DNA from: Demequina sp. NBRC 110054
GTDB lineage: Bacteria > Actinomycetota > Actinomycetes > Actinomycetales > Demequinaceae
Direction of reading: 5' to 3'
Assembly (NCBI RefSeq): GCF_002090115.1
Contig: NZ_BBRK01000004.1
Coordinates: forward strand, 1,240,001 to 1,304,000
Length of the DNA: 64,000 nt
The notes under the pieces are model-generated. The model had not been told where the DNA came from. It worked only from the letters and a program-made list of their open reading frames with translations, and ran no database searches. The first letter of the stretch is position 1. Each line of letters opens with the position of its first letter. The position numbers and the translations under genes were made by a program. Positions 17,544 to 26,561 of this stretch are shown here, one piece after another.

Positions 17544-17894
17544 ATGACCGCAGCCGAAGTCGACGCGTACCTCGCCGGATACGAGGGAGCGCACCTCGCG
17601 ACCATGACCGCGTTGAGGGAGATGCTCGCCGAGCTGCTGCCCGATGCCGACCAGGGGCTGTCCTACGGCGCTCCCGCGTTCCGGGTGCGCGGCAAGCTTG
17701 CGGCCGGCTTCTCCGCCGCGAAGAAGCACGTCACGTTCTTCCCGCACTCCGGGACCGTCCTCGAGGCGATGGATCCCGCCGTGCTCGAGGGCTTCACGTG
17801 GTCGAAGGGCGCCGTGCAGATCCCGCTCGACGCCGCTCCGCCGCGTGACCTGATCGCGGCCGTCGTGAGTGCACGGTTGGAGCAGATCTCCTAG
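17544..17894 (+). CDS. DUF1801/YdhG-like small protein
   Basis: This 116-residue protein has the DUF1801 pattern: an N-terminal helical stretch (VDAYLAGYEGAHLATMTALREMLAELLPDADQ split by loops), the central G-x-PAFRVRGKLAAGF strand region, and a KKHVTFFPHSG turn. Function is unknown in this family, which has a TATA-box-binding-like fold. TACGGT (17531-17536) is 7 nt before ATG 17544, indicating leaderless expression. Confidence 0.8.
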   Translation: MTAAEVDAYLAGYEGAHLATMTALREMLAELLPDADQGLSYGAPAFRVRGKLAAGFSAAKKHVTFFPHSGTVLEAMDPAVLEGFTWSKGAVQIPLDAAPPRDLIAAVVSARLEQIS

Positions 17895-18037
17895 GCCCTC
17901 GGCCCCACGTCGATGGCGTGTCACCGACCGACAATTGAGGGGCCGGGCGACCACGCCGGGACCCGGCGGGCTCCGCGGCGACCGCCGAGGGGTCCACCGC
18001 TCTGCGTCCCGCGACGCCGTCGATCAGGAGTCCCCCC

Positions 18038-19075
18038 ATGACGCTCGACGCCACGCCCACCAGCTCGTCCGCCGCGCCCGCGCCGCGCCCCTCCGGGGAT
18101 GCCGGGCGCGAGCGACCGCTGCATCGTCCGGTGTTCACCTCGGTCGAGAAGGCTCCCGTGCCGACGGGCGACCTCACTATCGACGAGGTGTGCGCGAAGG
18201 CCCGCGAGGAGTCTGAGCCCGTTGGCGCCGGCGAGCCCGCGCCGTCGGCGCCGGAGCCCGCGCCCGCCTCCGCCGCCCCCGCGGCCTCTCCCGCCAGTGC
18301 GACGGCCCCTGTCCCGCAGCCGCGCGCGAAGGCCGACCGGCTCCAGCTCAACTCGACCGACGCGGCGTTCCTCGGGATCGACAGCGGCTTCGATCCGAAG
18401 TACCTGGCGATCGCGGCGCTCACCTCGCCGAGCATCGAGACCTGGCCCGGCCACCTTGCATCGACCGTGCTGCTGCAGGGCTGCCCGTGGCGGTGCACCT
18501 ACTGCTTCAGCCCGGACCTTCAGGACGCCCGCGCGGGCGGCACGCTCGAGTGGGCTGCCGTCGTGGAGGAGCTGCGCGCCCGCGTCGGCGAGAGCGACGC
18601 GGTGCTGTTCTCGGGCGGCGAGCCGACCCGTCAGGGCGCTCTGCCCGAGGCGATGAAGATCGCTCGCTCGATGGGCTACAAGGTCGGGCTGCAGACCGCG
18701 GGCGGATTCCCCGGCCGCTTCGGGGCAGCGCTCAAGGAAGCCGACTGGGTCGCGTTCGATGTCAAGGCCACGCCCGCGGGCTACGAGGCGATCACCCGCA
18801 CTGGAGGGGGAGGGCGCCGCGCGTACGCCTCGCTCGACATGCTCGTGGCCTCGGGCGTCGAGTACGAGGTGAGACTGACCGTCGATCCGGTGACCCACAC
18901 CCGGGACGACGTGCTCGCGACCGTCGTCGAGATCGAGCGACGCACGGGCAGGCCTCCCGTGCTGCAGCAGGTGAGCGCCGAGGGCGTGACCCCGACGTAT
19001 GCCGAGGCGCTCGCCGGGCGATGCCTGGCCGACGTGCTGCCGGACGACGTCCGCCCCGACCTGGTGCGCCACTAG
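18038..19075 (+). CDS. NrdG-like radical SAM activase with Pro/Ala-rich N-terminal extension
   Basis: The C-terminal part (about residues 120-345) matches anaerobic ribonucleotide-reductase activating proteins. It has WPGHLASTVLLQGCPWRC followed by TYC, giving the CxxxCxxC [4Fe-4S] site (residues about 148-155), then FSGGEPT for SAM binding. The first 110 residues are a low-complexity Ala/Pro/Ser extension not found in typical NrdG of 200-230 residues. No nrdD lies in the window, so its glycyl-radical partner is elsewhere or it acts on something different. No classical B12-box was seen in the leader. Confidence 0.8.
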   Translation: MTLDATPTSSSAAPAPRPSGDAGRERPLHRPVFTSVEKAPVPTGDLTIDEVCAKAREESEPVGAGEPAPSAPEPAPASAAPAASPASATAPVPQPRAKADRLQLNSTDAAFLGIDSGFDPKYLAIAALTSPSIETWPGHLASTVLLQGCPWRCTYCFSPDLQDARAGGTLEWAAVVEELRARVGESDAVLFSGGEPTRQGALPEAMKIARSMGYKVGLQTAGGFPGRFGAALKEADWVAFDVKATPAGYEAITRTGGGGRRAYASLDMLVASGVEYEVRLTVDPVTHTRDDVLATVVEIERRTGRPPVLQQVSAEGVTPTYAEALAGRCLADVLPDDVRPDLVRH

Positions 19076-19084
19076 CGTCCCGCG

Positions 19085-19163
19085 GAGCGAGGGTGCATGA
19101 GGCTCCTCGCTCACGCGTCGAGGGGGAATCAGGGTGCGTGAGCATCCTCGCTCGCGCATCGAC
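19085..19163. repeat. Two imperfect 33-bp direct repeats with internal hairpin
   Basis: The 337-bp gap 19076-19412 contains a near-duplicate of about 33 bp starting at 19089 (AGGGTGCATGAGG...) and 19131 (AGGGTGCGTGAGC...), with a weaker third echo near 19171. The first copy includes GAGCGAGG (19085-19092) and CCTCGCTC (19105-19112), an 8-bp stem. No ORF with coding character is seen here. The repeats might be operators or a terminator-like fold after the radical SAM gene. Confidence 0.55.
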
Positions 19164-19412
19164 TCCGAACGAGGGCGCCTGACGTGCCCGGATCGGGTGC
19201 TCGCGCCGGCGATCCGCCGCGCCCGTCTCACCGCCCGTGACCACATTGTGACCCGGCCTCGGGACCTCCGTCCCGAGTCGCGTCGTCCCTGGTACCTAGG
19301 TCCTGGGAAGTGATCTCAAAGTCGGGAACAAGGTCCTTGGTGGACGTGTCAACCGGCTGGAAATGTGGACATCACAACGAAGTACGAACCCCGGAAGGAA
19401 CCACCGATCATC

Positions 19413-20108
19413 ATGGTCAAGAAGCTCAACATCCTCGGCGCATTCCTCGCGCTCGTCGGCGCCGCCTTCGTCGCCGCAGGCCTGTTCGCCTACTCGCAGG
19501 TCGCCGCCGGCGCGACGTCGCTGCAGGAGTTCTCCGCAGCCCAGAACGTCACCCTCTCCTACGACGAGGACGGCAACCTCCTCGACCACGGCACCACCGA
19601 GGGCGCCCAGGAGATCCTCGACCGCCTTGAGAACGAGTGGGGCTACGCCGTCGTCGCCTCCGACCTGGACCCCAACGACCCGATCGTGAACACCGCGACC
19701 GAGTACATGTACCAGATGGCCACGGTCGCCACCCACACGCTCGACAGCACCGTCACCGTCGTCCTGGACGAGGACTACGAGTACAACGGTGAGACCCTGC
19801 TCGCCGGCGAGTCCTACGAGATCGCCGTCGACGGCCGCTACTGGGCCGACTTCGACTACAGCAACCCGGTCGACGTGCAGGTCCGCAACGCCTGGAGCCC
19901 CACGGCCCACGCGCTGATCGCCGAGCTCGGCGTCGGCTCCGTGACCGCCTCGACCCTGCAGCTCGGCACGGGCATCTCGGCCTTCATCGGCGGCCTCGGC
20001 CTGGTGTTCATCGCCCTCGGCGCCGCCGCGGTGTGGTTCGCCTCGGGCCTCAAGAAGGAGTCGGTGGCACCGGTCGCCGCCGACGACAAGGAGCTGGTGA
20101 ACGCGTAA
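19413..20108 (+). CDS. Two-TM actinobacterial membrane protein of unknown function
   Basis: This 231-residue protein has membrane segments at residues about 5-27 (LGAFLALVGAAFVAAGLFAY) and 185-212, enclosing an extracytoplasmic domain of about 155 acidic, Tyr-rich residues. Relatives in actinobacteria often carry the name aromatic ring-opening dioxygenase LigA; nothing here supports a dioxygenase, as there is no metal-ligand set and the protein is membrane anchored. ATG 19413 has GGAAGGAA upstream (spacing 13); an in-frame GTG at 19365 is the alternative. A strong terminator follows 22 bp after the stop. Confidence 0.72.
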   Translation: MVKKLNILGAFLALVGAAFVAAGLFAYSQVAAGATSLQEFSAAQNVTLSYDEDGNLLDHGTTEGAQEILDRLENEWGYAVVASDLDPNDPIVNTATEYMYQMATVATHTLDSTVTVVLDEDYEYNGETLLAGESYEIAVDGRYWADFDYSNPVDVQVRNAWSPTAHALIAELGVGSVTASTLQLGTGISAFIGGLGLVFIALGAAAVWFASGLKKESVAPVAADDKELVNA

Positions 20109-20129
20109 GCGTCACAGCAATCTCTCCTG

Positions 20130-20168
20130 GGAGGGGTTCCGGTTCGCCGGAGCCCCTCCTCTTCTTTG
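20130..20168 (+). terminator. Intrinsic terminator
   Basis: A 13-bp stem (GGAGGGGTTCCGG with its near-complement at 20147-20159, one G-T pair) closes on a TTCG tetraloop and is followed by TCTTCTTT. It ends the transcript of the two-TM gene. Confidence 0.85.
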
Positions 20169-20252
20169 TGTCCGCGTGCAGGGACGATGCGGTTACGGGG
20201 ACGATGCGGGCGTGAGCTGCCTACAGGAGACGGGGGCGCGTGGAGCAGGCGC

Positions 20253-21083
20253 TCAGCCGCGCATCGCGGCGGCGACCCGGTCCCACACCGACGGGTGGGC
20301 GGTGAGGATCCCGGACTGCACATCGCCGCCGGGCAGGTACTCGTCGCCGTTGGGGCGAGCCGAGGTCAGCCCGGCCTCCTGGCAGATCAGCGCGCCGGGC
20401 GCGTGGTCCCACGGCAGCGTGCGCGTGAACTTCACGAAGTCGGTCGCCCCGGTGACGACGTCCAGGTAGTCCCATGCGGCGCACATGCGGATGGGCTGGG
20501 CGGGGCCGAGGGTCTGGGCGCGGGCGAGCAGCTCATCCGGGCCGTCCGGGTGGTACTTGCCGCTGACAGCGCCGCGCAGCTGCTCCGGATCCGCGGGGGC
20601 TGACGCGATGATCCGCGCGCCGTCGAGGAAGGCCCCGACGCCGCGGGCCGCGTGCGCCTCGCGCCCGACTGCCGGGTACGTGATCCAGGAGGCCACGGTG
20701 CGGCCATCGTCGATGAGCGCGACCATGCATCCGAACGCCTCGGTGCCCTGCACGAAGTTGCGCGTGCCGTCGACGGGGTCGACGACCCACACCGCGCCCT
20801 CGCCGTCCACGAGTTCGAGCAGCGACGCATCCTTCGCGGTCGCCTCCTCGCCCACGACGGGCACGTTCACGAGCTCCTTGAGCGCGACGGTGAGCATCCG
20901 CTCGGCTGCCTCGTCTGCGTCCGTGACCAGGTCCCACTCGGAGGACTTGGTGCGGATCTCGTGGTCCTCGAGGGAGCGCCAGCGCGGCATGACCTCGGCC
21001 TCGGTGGCGGCGTTCATCGCGGCCAGCACGGCCTCGGACAGCTGCGGGGTGATGGTGTCGGGGGGAAGGCTCACGTGTCCCAT
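20253..21083 (-). CDS. Inositol monophosphatase-family phosphatase (HisN/SuhB-like)
   Basis: This 276-residue Mg2+/Li+-dependent phosphatase has the family signatures: VGEEAT (metal-binding Glu), WVVDPVDGTRNF (DPxDGT, metals 1 and 2) and the C-terminal AAWDYLDVVTGATDFV / PWDHAPGALICQEAG metal motif (WDxAxG type). In actinobacteria members of this family serve as histidinol-phosphate phosphatase (HisN) or inositol monophosphatase; context gives no choice. The start ATG 21083 was chosen over the long upstream open frame, which is antisense to topA. Confidence 0.88.
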   Translation of the reverse strand: MGHVSLPPDTITPQLSEAVLAAMNAATEAEVMPRWRSLEDHEIRTKSSEWDLVTDADEAAERMLTVALKELVNVPVVGEEATAKDASLLELVDGEGAVWVVDPVDGTRNFVQGTEAFGCMVALIDDGRTVASWITYPAVGREAHAARGVGAFLDGARIIASAPADPEQLRGAVSGKYHPDGPDELLARAQTLGPAQPIRMCAAWDYLDVVTGATDFVKFTRTLPWDHAPGALICQEAGLTSARPNGDEYLPGGDVQSGILTAHPSVWDRVAAAMRG

Positions 21084-21290
21084 CGTGACACGAACCGCCG
21101 ACACGACCCCAGGACCTCCCGACCGTTCATCGAACCGCCACCGACGCATCGTCCCCATGCGTGTCGGGGATCTCGCCCCTACGGGGCGGGCCCCTTGCCG
21201 CGTCGCGCCGCCCCACTCCGTATGTATATTGAGTGCGATCCGGCCCCTCGGCCGCACCACACTCTCCGCTCCCAAGGCAAGGCAGGTCCG

Positions 21291-23987
21291 ATGCCCCGCA
21301 AGCTCGTCATCGTCGAGTCGCCGACCAAGTCGAAGACCATCGGCGGGTTCCTTGGCGCCGACTACGACGTGCTGTCGAGCATCGGCCACATCCGCGACCT
21401 CGCCGAGAAGTCCGACCTGCCCGAGGAGGTCAAGAAGTCGCCCGTCGGCGAGTTCTCGATCGACATCGACGGCGGCTTCGTGCCCTACTACCGCGTGGAC
21501 CCGGGCAAGAAGAAGGTCGTCGCGGAGATGAAGAGGCACCTCAAGGACGCCGACGAGCTCTATCTGGCCACTGATGAGGACCGCGAGGGTGAGGCCATCG
21601 CGTGGCACCTCCTCGAGGTGCTCAAGCCGAAGATCCCCGTGAAGCGCCTCGCGTTCCACGAGATCACCCGCGAGGGGATCGAGCGCGCCCTCGAGGCGCC
21701 GCGCGAGGTCGACATGGAGCTGGTCGAGGCCCAGGAGGCCCGCCGCATCCTGGACCGCCTCTACGGCTACTCCGTCTCGCCCGTCATGTGGCGCAAGATC
21801 CAGAGCGGCACCTCGGCCGGTCGCGTGCAGTCCGTGACGCTGCGCCTCGTGGTGGACCGCGAGCGTGAGCGCATGGCGTTCAGCTCCGCCGAGTACTGGG
21901 ACCTGCAGGCCACGTTCACGGCCAAGGAGGGGACCGACGCGGGTCGCTCGTTCGTCGCGAAGCTCACGTCGCTCGACGGCAAGCGCGTCGCGACCGGCAA
22001 GGACTTCGACGACCGCGGCTCGCTGTCCAACGCCAAGGCGGTGCACGTCACCGCCGCGACCGCCGGTGCGCTCGCCGCGGGCCTCGCGCACGCCGAGTTC
22101 ACGGTCGCAGGTGTCGACTCGAAGCCCTACAAGCGTCGTCCCGCAGCGCCGTTCATCACGTCGACCCTGATCCAGGAGTCGAGCCGCAAGCTGCGCCTCG
22201 GTGCGCGCCAGGCGATGGGGGTGGCTCAGGCGCTGTACCAGAAGGGCTACATCACCTATATGCGCTCCGACTCGCCGGGCCTGTCCGGCGAGGCGACGCG
22301 CGCGGCCCGCTCGCAGGCGCTCGAGCTGTTCGGCTCGGACAACGTCTCCCCGACTGCCCGCGTCTACGCGTCGAAGGACTCGAACGCGCAGGAGGCACAC
22401 GAGGCGATCCGCCCCGCCGGTGACCGGTTCCGCACGCCCGATTCGCTGCGAGGCGAGCTCTCGGGCGAGGAGTTCCGGATGTACGAGATGATCTGGAAGC
22501 GCACGATCGCGTCCCAGATGGCCGACGCGGTCGGCACGACCTCGACCGTGCGCCTCGCCGCGACGACCGCCGAGCACCACGCGGTCGAGTTCTCCAAGTC
22601 CGGCACGATCATCACGCAGCCCGGCTTCATGGCGGTCTACGAGGAGACTCGCGAGAAGGCCCGCTACGAGGAGGACGATGCGTCCGTCGCCTCGGGCGCG
22701 AAGGCCGACGACGACCGCCTCCCGCAGCTCGCGCAGGGCCAGGCCGTCGACGTCGCCGACCTCGAGCCGCTCACGCACTCGACCACGCCGCCGCCGCGGT
22801 ACACGCAGGGCGCGATGATCAAGGAGCTCGAGGACCGCAAGCTCGGGCGCCCGTCGACGTACGCGCAGATGGTCGACGTCATCATCGACAAGGGCTACGT
22901 CAACGTCATCAAGCAGGCGCTCGTGCCGACGTGGCTCGCGTTCGCCATGATCCGCCTGCTCGAGGAGCACTTCGGCCGCCTCGTGGACTACGGCTTCACG
23001 GCCGACATGGAGGAGGGCCTCGACCAGATCGCGTCCGGCGACGTCGCTCGCGTCGACTGGCTCTCCGAGTTCTACTTCGGCTCGGGCGAGACCGGCGACC
23101 TCGGCGCCGAGGGGCTCAAGAACCTCGTCGAGAACCTCGGCGAGATCGACGCCCGCGCGAACTCGACGTTCGAGATCGGCGACGGCATCGTCCTCCGCGT
23201 CGGCCGCTACGGCCCGTACATCCAGCGGCCCAAGGCCGACGGCGAGGAGGGCGAGATGGACACCGCGTCGGTGCCCGAGGACCTCGCCCCGGACGAGCTC
23301 ACTGTCGCCAAGGCGAACGAGCTGTTCGAGAACCAGGGCGGGGACGAGCGCGAGCTCGGCACGCACCCGACGCTCGGCACGCCGATCGTCGCGAAGGCCG
23401 GCCGCTTCGGCCCCTACGTGACCGAGGTGCTGCCCGAGGGCTCCAAGGCCAAGCCGAAGACCGCGTCGCTGTTCAAGACGATGGACCTCGCGACGGTCAC
23501 GCTCGAGGACGCGGTGAAGCTCATGGAGCTGCCGCGCGTCGTCGGCGTGGACCCCGGCACCAACGAGGAGATCACGGCGCAGAACGGCCGCTACGGCCCG
23601 TACCTCAAGAAGGGCACCGACTCGCGCACGATCGAGTCCGAGGACCAGCTGCTGTCGATCACGCTCGAGGAGGCGCTCGCGATCTACGCGCAGCCCAAGC
23701 GAGGCCGTGGACGCACCGCGAAGCCGCCGCTCAAGGAGCTCGGCACGGACCCGGTGTCGGAGAAGCCCATCGTGATCAAGGAGGGGCGCTTCGGCGAGTA
23801 CATCACCGACGGCGTCACCAACGTCACGATCCCGCGCGGCTCGACCGTGGAGGAGATGACGCACGAGCGTGCCGTCGAGCTGCTCCAGGAGAAGCGCGAG
23901 AAGGCCCCGGCCAAGAAGAAGGCGACCGCGCGCAAGCCCGCCGCGAAGAAGACCACGACGCGCAAGGCCGCCCCCAAGAAGAAGTAG
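21291..23987 (+). CDS. topA: DNA topoisomerase I (type IA)
   Basis: This 898-residue enzyme relaxes negative supercoils. The Toprim domain begins at residue 5 (VIVESPTKSKTI, catalytic Glu) and continues to ATDEDREGEAIAWH (DxD). The active-site Tyr is in GYITYMRSDS at about residue 323. The C-terminal half holds repeated topoisomerase C-terminal motifs (GRYGPYI, GRFGPYV, GRYGPYL, GRFGEYI) instead of zinc ribbons. A Lys/Ala/Thr-rich tail of about 35 residues ends the protein. Both features are typical of actinobacterial TopA. An AT-rich TATGTATATT element (21221-21230), rare in this DNA, probably marks the promoter. Confidence 0.97.
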   Translation: MPRKLVIVESPTKSKTIGGFLGADYDVLSSIGHIRDLAEKSDLPEEVKKSPVGEFSIDIDGGFVPYYRVDPGKKKVVAEMKRHLKDADELYLATDEDREGEAIAWHLLEVLKPKIPVKRLAFHEITREGIERALEAPREVDMELVEAQEARRILDRLYGYSVSPVMWRKIQSGTSAGRVQSVTLRLVVDRERERMAFSSAEYWDLQATFTAKEGTDAGRSFVAKLTSLDGKRVATGKDFDDRGSLSNAKAVHVTAATAGALAAGLAHAEFTVAGVDSKPYKRRPAAPFITSTLIQESSRKLRLGARQAMGVAQALYQKGYITYMRSDSPGLSGEATRAARSQALELFGSDNVSPTARVYASKDSNAQEAHEAIRPAGDRFRTPDSLRGELSGEEFRMYEMIWKRTIASQMADAVGTTSTVRLAATTAEHHAVEFSKSGTIITQPGFMAVYEETREKARYEEDDASVASGAKADDDRLPQLAQGQAVDVADLEPLTHSTTPPPRYTQGAMIKELEDRKLGRPSTYAQMVDVIIDKGYVNVIKQALVPTWLAFAMIRLLEEHFGRLVDYGFTADMEEGLDQIASGDVARVDWLSEFYFGSGETGDLGAEGLKNLVENLGEIDARANSTFEIGDGIVLRVGRYGPYIQRPKADGEEGEMDTASVPEDLAPDELTVAKANELFENQGGDERELGTHPTLGTPIVAKAGRFGPYVTEVLPEGSKAKPKTASLFKTMDLATVTLEDAVKLMELPRVVGVDPGTNEEITAQNGRYGPYLKKGTDSRTIESEDQLLSITLEEALAIYAQPKRGRGRTAKPPLKELGTDPVSEKPIVIKEGRFGEYITDGVTNVTIPRGSTVEEMTHERAVELLQEKREKAPAKKKATARKPAAKKTTTRKAAPKKK

Positions 23988-24026
23988 GGGCCGCATCGTC
24001 CCTCGCCGATCCTTCGTGGGCCGGCC

Positions 24027-24067
24027 GTTGACCCGCCGTTGACCGGTGACTGCGGTGTCGTTGACCG
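24027..24067. promoter_or_regulatory. Three CGTTGACC direct repeats before sigma-like cassette 2
   Basis: CGTTGACC recurs at about 24027, 24038 and 24059, roughly 11 and 21 bp apart, in the short gap between topA and the degenerate sigma-like gene. This cassette lacks the CAAC-N15-CGTC promoter of the other three, so the repeats may mark a different control element. Confidence 0.45.
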
Positions 24068-24138
24068 GCGCGCTCTGTCCTGAGAGCACGGCGAGCCGGC
24101 GCACCCGCGCACGGCCGTCGGCCGATCAGGGGGTCGCG

Positions 24139-24633
24139 ATGAATGACGTGCTCGCACAGCTGTCGAGGCGGTCGATGGTCAGGCTCGGGGCCTATGGATA
24201 CGCCCTCACGGGCTCGCCGCCGGCTGCGGCCGAGCTCGTCCAGGCCGGCGTGGCACGGTGCATGGCGCGAGCGCGTCGTCCGTCCGGGACCGAGGCGGTC
24301 GAGGACGCGATCCGGCGCGAGATGCGCGCGCTGCATCTCGGCGGAGAGCGTCGGCTCGCCCGCTGGGTCGCGCGAGACCTCGCCGACGAGGCCGCACCCG
24401 GTCCGTCGCAGTCCTTCGTCCCGATGTGGGGGAGGCTCGCGCCGCGCGCGCGTGCGGTGCTCTCGCTCGGACTTCTGGACGGGCTGCCCGCCGAGCGCAT
24501 CGAGCGGGAGCTGCGTGCGCCTCGCGACGCGGTCGACGCGATCCTCGGCCGGCTCCGCGACGAGCCGCGGCGAGCGCCGGGCCTCGAGAACGCGATCGCG
24601 ACGCGCGCGCCGCTCAAGGTGGCGCGACGATGA
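24139..24633 (+). CDS. Degenerate SigE-type sigma-like protein (cassette 2)
   Basis: This 164-residue protein resembles the SigE family at its N-terminus (GAYGYALTGSPPAAAELVQAGVARCMARAR), but the region 2.4 helix is replaced by AIRREMRALHLGGERRLARW. The sigma-4 region (RARAVLSLGLLDGLPAERIERELRAPRDAV) has drifted from the normal helix-turn-helix, with no GTVKRYLS-type recognition helix. It looks like a repurposed sigma fold, closest to 27657-28307. A CAGGGGG sequence serves as ribosome binding site for ATG 24139. The gene overlaps its membrane partner by ATGA. Confidence 0.72.
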   Translation: MNDVLAQLSRRSMVRLGAYGYALTGSPPAAAELVQAGVARCMARARRPSGTEAVEDAIRREMRALHLGGERRLARWVARDLADEAAPGPSQSFVPMWGRLAPRARAVLSLGLLDGLPAERIERELRAPRDAVDAILGRLRDEPRRAPGLENAIATRAPLKVARR

Positions 24634-25400
24634 CCGCGCGCGAGGAGGAGCTGCGCGCCGATGCGTTCGCGCGCGGCCCCGCGGTCGCGGACCTGCTGGA
24701 CCGCCCGGAGGTGTGGGTCGAGGTCGAGCGGACGGCGCGTGAGGCGCGTCGGGCCAGGACGATGCGGGGCGCCGGGATGCTCGGCGCGGTGGCCGGGGCC
24801 GCTCTGCTCGCCTTCGACGCGTGGGCCCCGGATCCGGGGTCGTATGGCTTCGTCGCGGTCGACGGCACCGGCGCCGAGGTGGCGAGGGACGAGATCGCCG
24901 TCGACCGGGTGCCCGCGATGGTCGCCGATGTCGCGCTCGCGTGCGGCGCGACGCTGCCCGAGCCCCTGCCGGACGATCGCGCGGTACGGGAGGACGTCGC
25001 GCTGCTCGAGGTGGGCGGGCAATCCGAGACCGGGCGCTTCGCGTCGGTGCGCGTCTGGAGCGCCGAGCCTCCGCCTGGCACGGAGCTGAGCGCGGTCGCG
25101 GTGCTCGCGTTCGACGACGTGATCGTGGCGGCCGTCCCGGTATCCGTGAGTGAGCGGCCCCCAGTCGCCGCCGCGGGCGGCGTGCCGGTCGGGGACGCCG
25201 ATGGCTGGGTCGCTCTCGAGCCGGGCGAGTGCGTCGACGGGGAGGTCGAGCCGGCGATGCTCGAGGCCGCGCGCAACGCTGGAGCCGTGCGGCGGACGAT
25301 GGAAGCGCACGTGGCGGTGGTGGCGGTCGAGGGAGACAGCGTGCTCGGCCACTGGTTCGACCCCGTAGGCACGGGCGTGTCCTTCCAGCCGCTCGCGTAG
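24630..25400 (+). CDS. Single-TM partner of sigma-like protein (cassette 2)
   Basis: This 256-residue protein has a cytoplasmic N-terminus of about 45 residues with an RTAREARRARTMR basic patch, one hydrophobic helix (MLGAVAGAALLAFDAW) and an extracytoplasmic domain with two Cys (ACGAT and GECVDG). It ends in GHWFDPVGTGVSFQPLA, a C-terminal signature shared with 28304-29053. No zinc anti-sigma motif is present. It is coupled to the sigma-like gene by ATGA; a sensor or anchor role is inferred from that pairing alone. Confidence 0.7.
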   Translation: MTAREEELRADAFARGPAVADLLDRPEVWVEVERTAREARRARTMRGAGMLGAVAGAALLAFDAWAPDPGSYGFVAVDGTGAEVARDEIAVDRVPAMVADVALACGATLPEPLPDDRAVREDVALLEVGGQSETGRFASVRVWSAEPPPGTELSAVAVLAFDDVIVAAVPVSVSERPPVAAAGGVPVGDADGWVALEPGECVDGEVEPAMLEAARNAGAVRRTMEAHVAVVAVEGDSVLGHWFDPVGTGVSFQPLA

Positions 25401-25432
25401 GCGCACGGGTCAACGTCGTGTGCCCCCGCTGC

Positions 25433-25448
25433 GACCCCGTTCGGGGTC
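25433..25448 (+). terminator. Possible terminator hairpin
   Basis: GACCCC-gttc-GGGGTC forms a perfect 6-bp stem 30 nt after the cassette 2 stop. There is no T-run, so termination is uncertain. Confidence 0.4.
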
Positions 25449-25481
25449 CTCGAGCGCCTGCGCATCCATTACCGTGGGCGC

Positions 25482-26396
25482 ATGGCTGATAGGAGATGGG
25501 TGTTCGTCGCGGGCATGCACCGCAGCGGCACCACGCTCTTGGGCGACATCCTCGGCGCTCACCCCGACGTCGCGCGGTTGGTCGGCACGGGCAGGCTCGA
25601 GGAGGAGGGCCAGCACGTGCAGCACATGCTGCCGCGCGGCCTCGACCTCGGCGGCACCACGCGGTGGGCGCTCAACAGCGACGCGCACATGACCGAGGAC
25701 GACGTGGTCGACGCCGACGTCCTGCGGGAGCACCTCGAATCCTCATGGGAGCCGTACTGGAGCAAGCCCGCGGACGTGGTGGTGGAGAAGTCACCGCCGA
25801 CCGTCGGGCGCATGCGGCTCATGCAGCACCTGTGGCCCGAGGCGCGCTTCATCGTGATGACGCGCCATCCGCTGGTGCAGGCCCTGTCGGTGCAGAAGTG
25901 GAACCGCACCTACCCCATCTCGCTGTCCACCCTGGGCGCGGGTTTCGCGGGGACGCTCGAGAACTGGTTCGCGGGCGCTGACATGCTCGCCGAGGATGCC
26001 CCGCACGTGCGCCACCTGCTCGTGCTGAGGTATGAGCATCTGATCGACGACCCCGCGGGCCAGCTCGCGCGCGTCGCGGACTTCGTGGGCCTCGAGGGTG
26101 GCCTCGATGCGACCATGGTGGAGCCGGCTCGCAACTCGGTGTACGAGGCCTTCGTCGAGGGTCAGCTCGCCAGGTCGATGCGCGCCTATCCCGACCTGTT
26201 CGCGCGCCGCAAGTCGGCGACCACGGGTGTCAAGGGTGCGATCCGTCGCGGCTCGTGGGCCGTCACCAGTCGCGCGTGGGCCGCCACCGGTCGCCTCCCG
26301 AGGCTGTGCCGCAGGTACGAGGAGCGTTCGCTCGAGCACGGCTACGACATCACGAGCCTGCGCACCGCGAGACCGTTCGAGGCCGCGCGGATCTGA
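25482..26396 (+). CDS. PAPS-dependent sulfotransferase family protein
   Basis: This 304-residue protein begins with the 5'-phosphosulfate-binding loop VAGMHRSGTTLLGDIL (residues about 9-24). The 3'-phosphate-binding segment follows as VMTRHPLVQALS (about 126-137), and the LRYEHLIDDPAGQLARVADFVGL element is typical of the family C-terminal half. The acceptor (carbohydrate, lipid or protein) is unknown. TACCGT (25470-25475) lies 6 nt before ATG 25482 and there is no ribosome binding site, so it is likely leaderless and separately transcribed between two sigma cassettes. Confidence 0.85.
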   Translation: MADRRWVFVAGMHRSGTTLLGDILGAHPDVARLVGTGRLEEEGQHVQHMLPRGLDLGGTTRWALNSDAHMTEDDVVDADVLREHLESSWEPYWSKPADVVVEKSPPTVGRMRLMQHLWPEARFIVMTRHPLVQALSVQKWNRTYPISLSTLGAGFAGTLENWFAGADMLAEDAPHVRHLLVLRYEHLIDDPAGQLARVADFVGLEGGLDATMVEPARNSVYEAFVEGQLARSMRAYPDLFARRKSATTGVKGAIRRGSWAVTSRAWAATGRLPRLCRRYEERSLEHGYDITSLRTARPFEAARI

Positions 26397-26561
26397 CGCG
26401 GGGAGGGGCGCCCGAGCGGAAGGCCGCGATCCCGTGATCCGAATGTGAGAAGGACCTCCCGGTCTTCCGTCACTGGCGGACAGATGTCATGATTCAGCAG
26501 TTCGCCCACGACGGTTGACCCCTGTCGTCGACGGGCGCCGCACCAGCTGAGGAGTACCCCG

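Noticed and set aside
17895..18037. Cobalamin riboswitch before the NrdG-like gene
   Set aside because: Ribonucleotide reductase leaders can carry one, but the B12-box and core helices are not visible here.
19413..20108. Aromatic ring-opening dioxygenase LigA, a name often given to such proteins
   Set aside because: The protein is a two-TM membrane protein with no LigA-like helical domain or partner LigB beside it. The genuine LigA domain is in 42226-43569.
20253..24104. 1283-residue open frame on the minus strand covering topA
   Set aside because: Only its last 276 codons are real (phosphatase). The rest is the complement of topA with no recognisable motifs.
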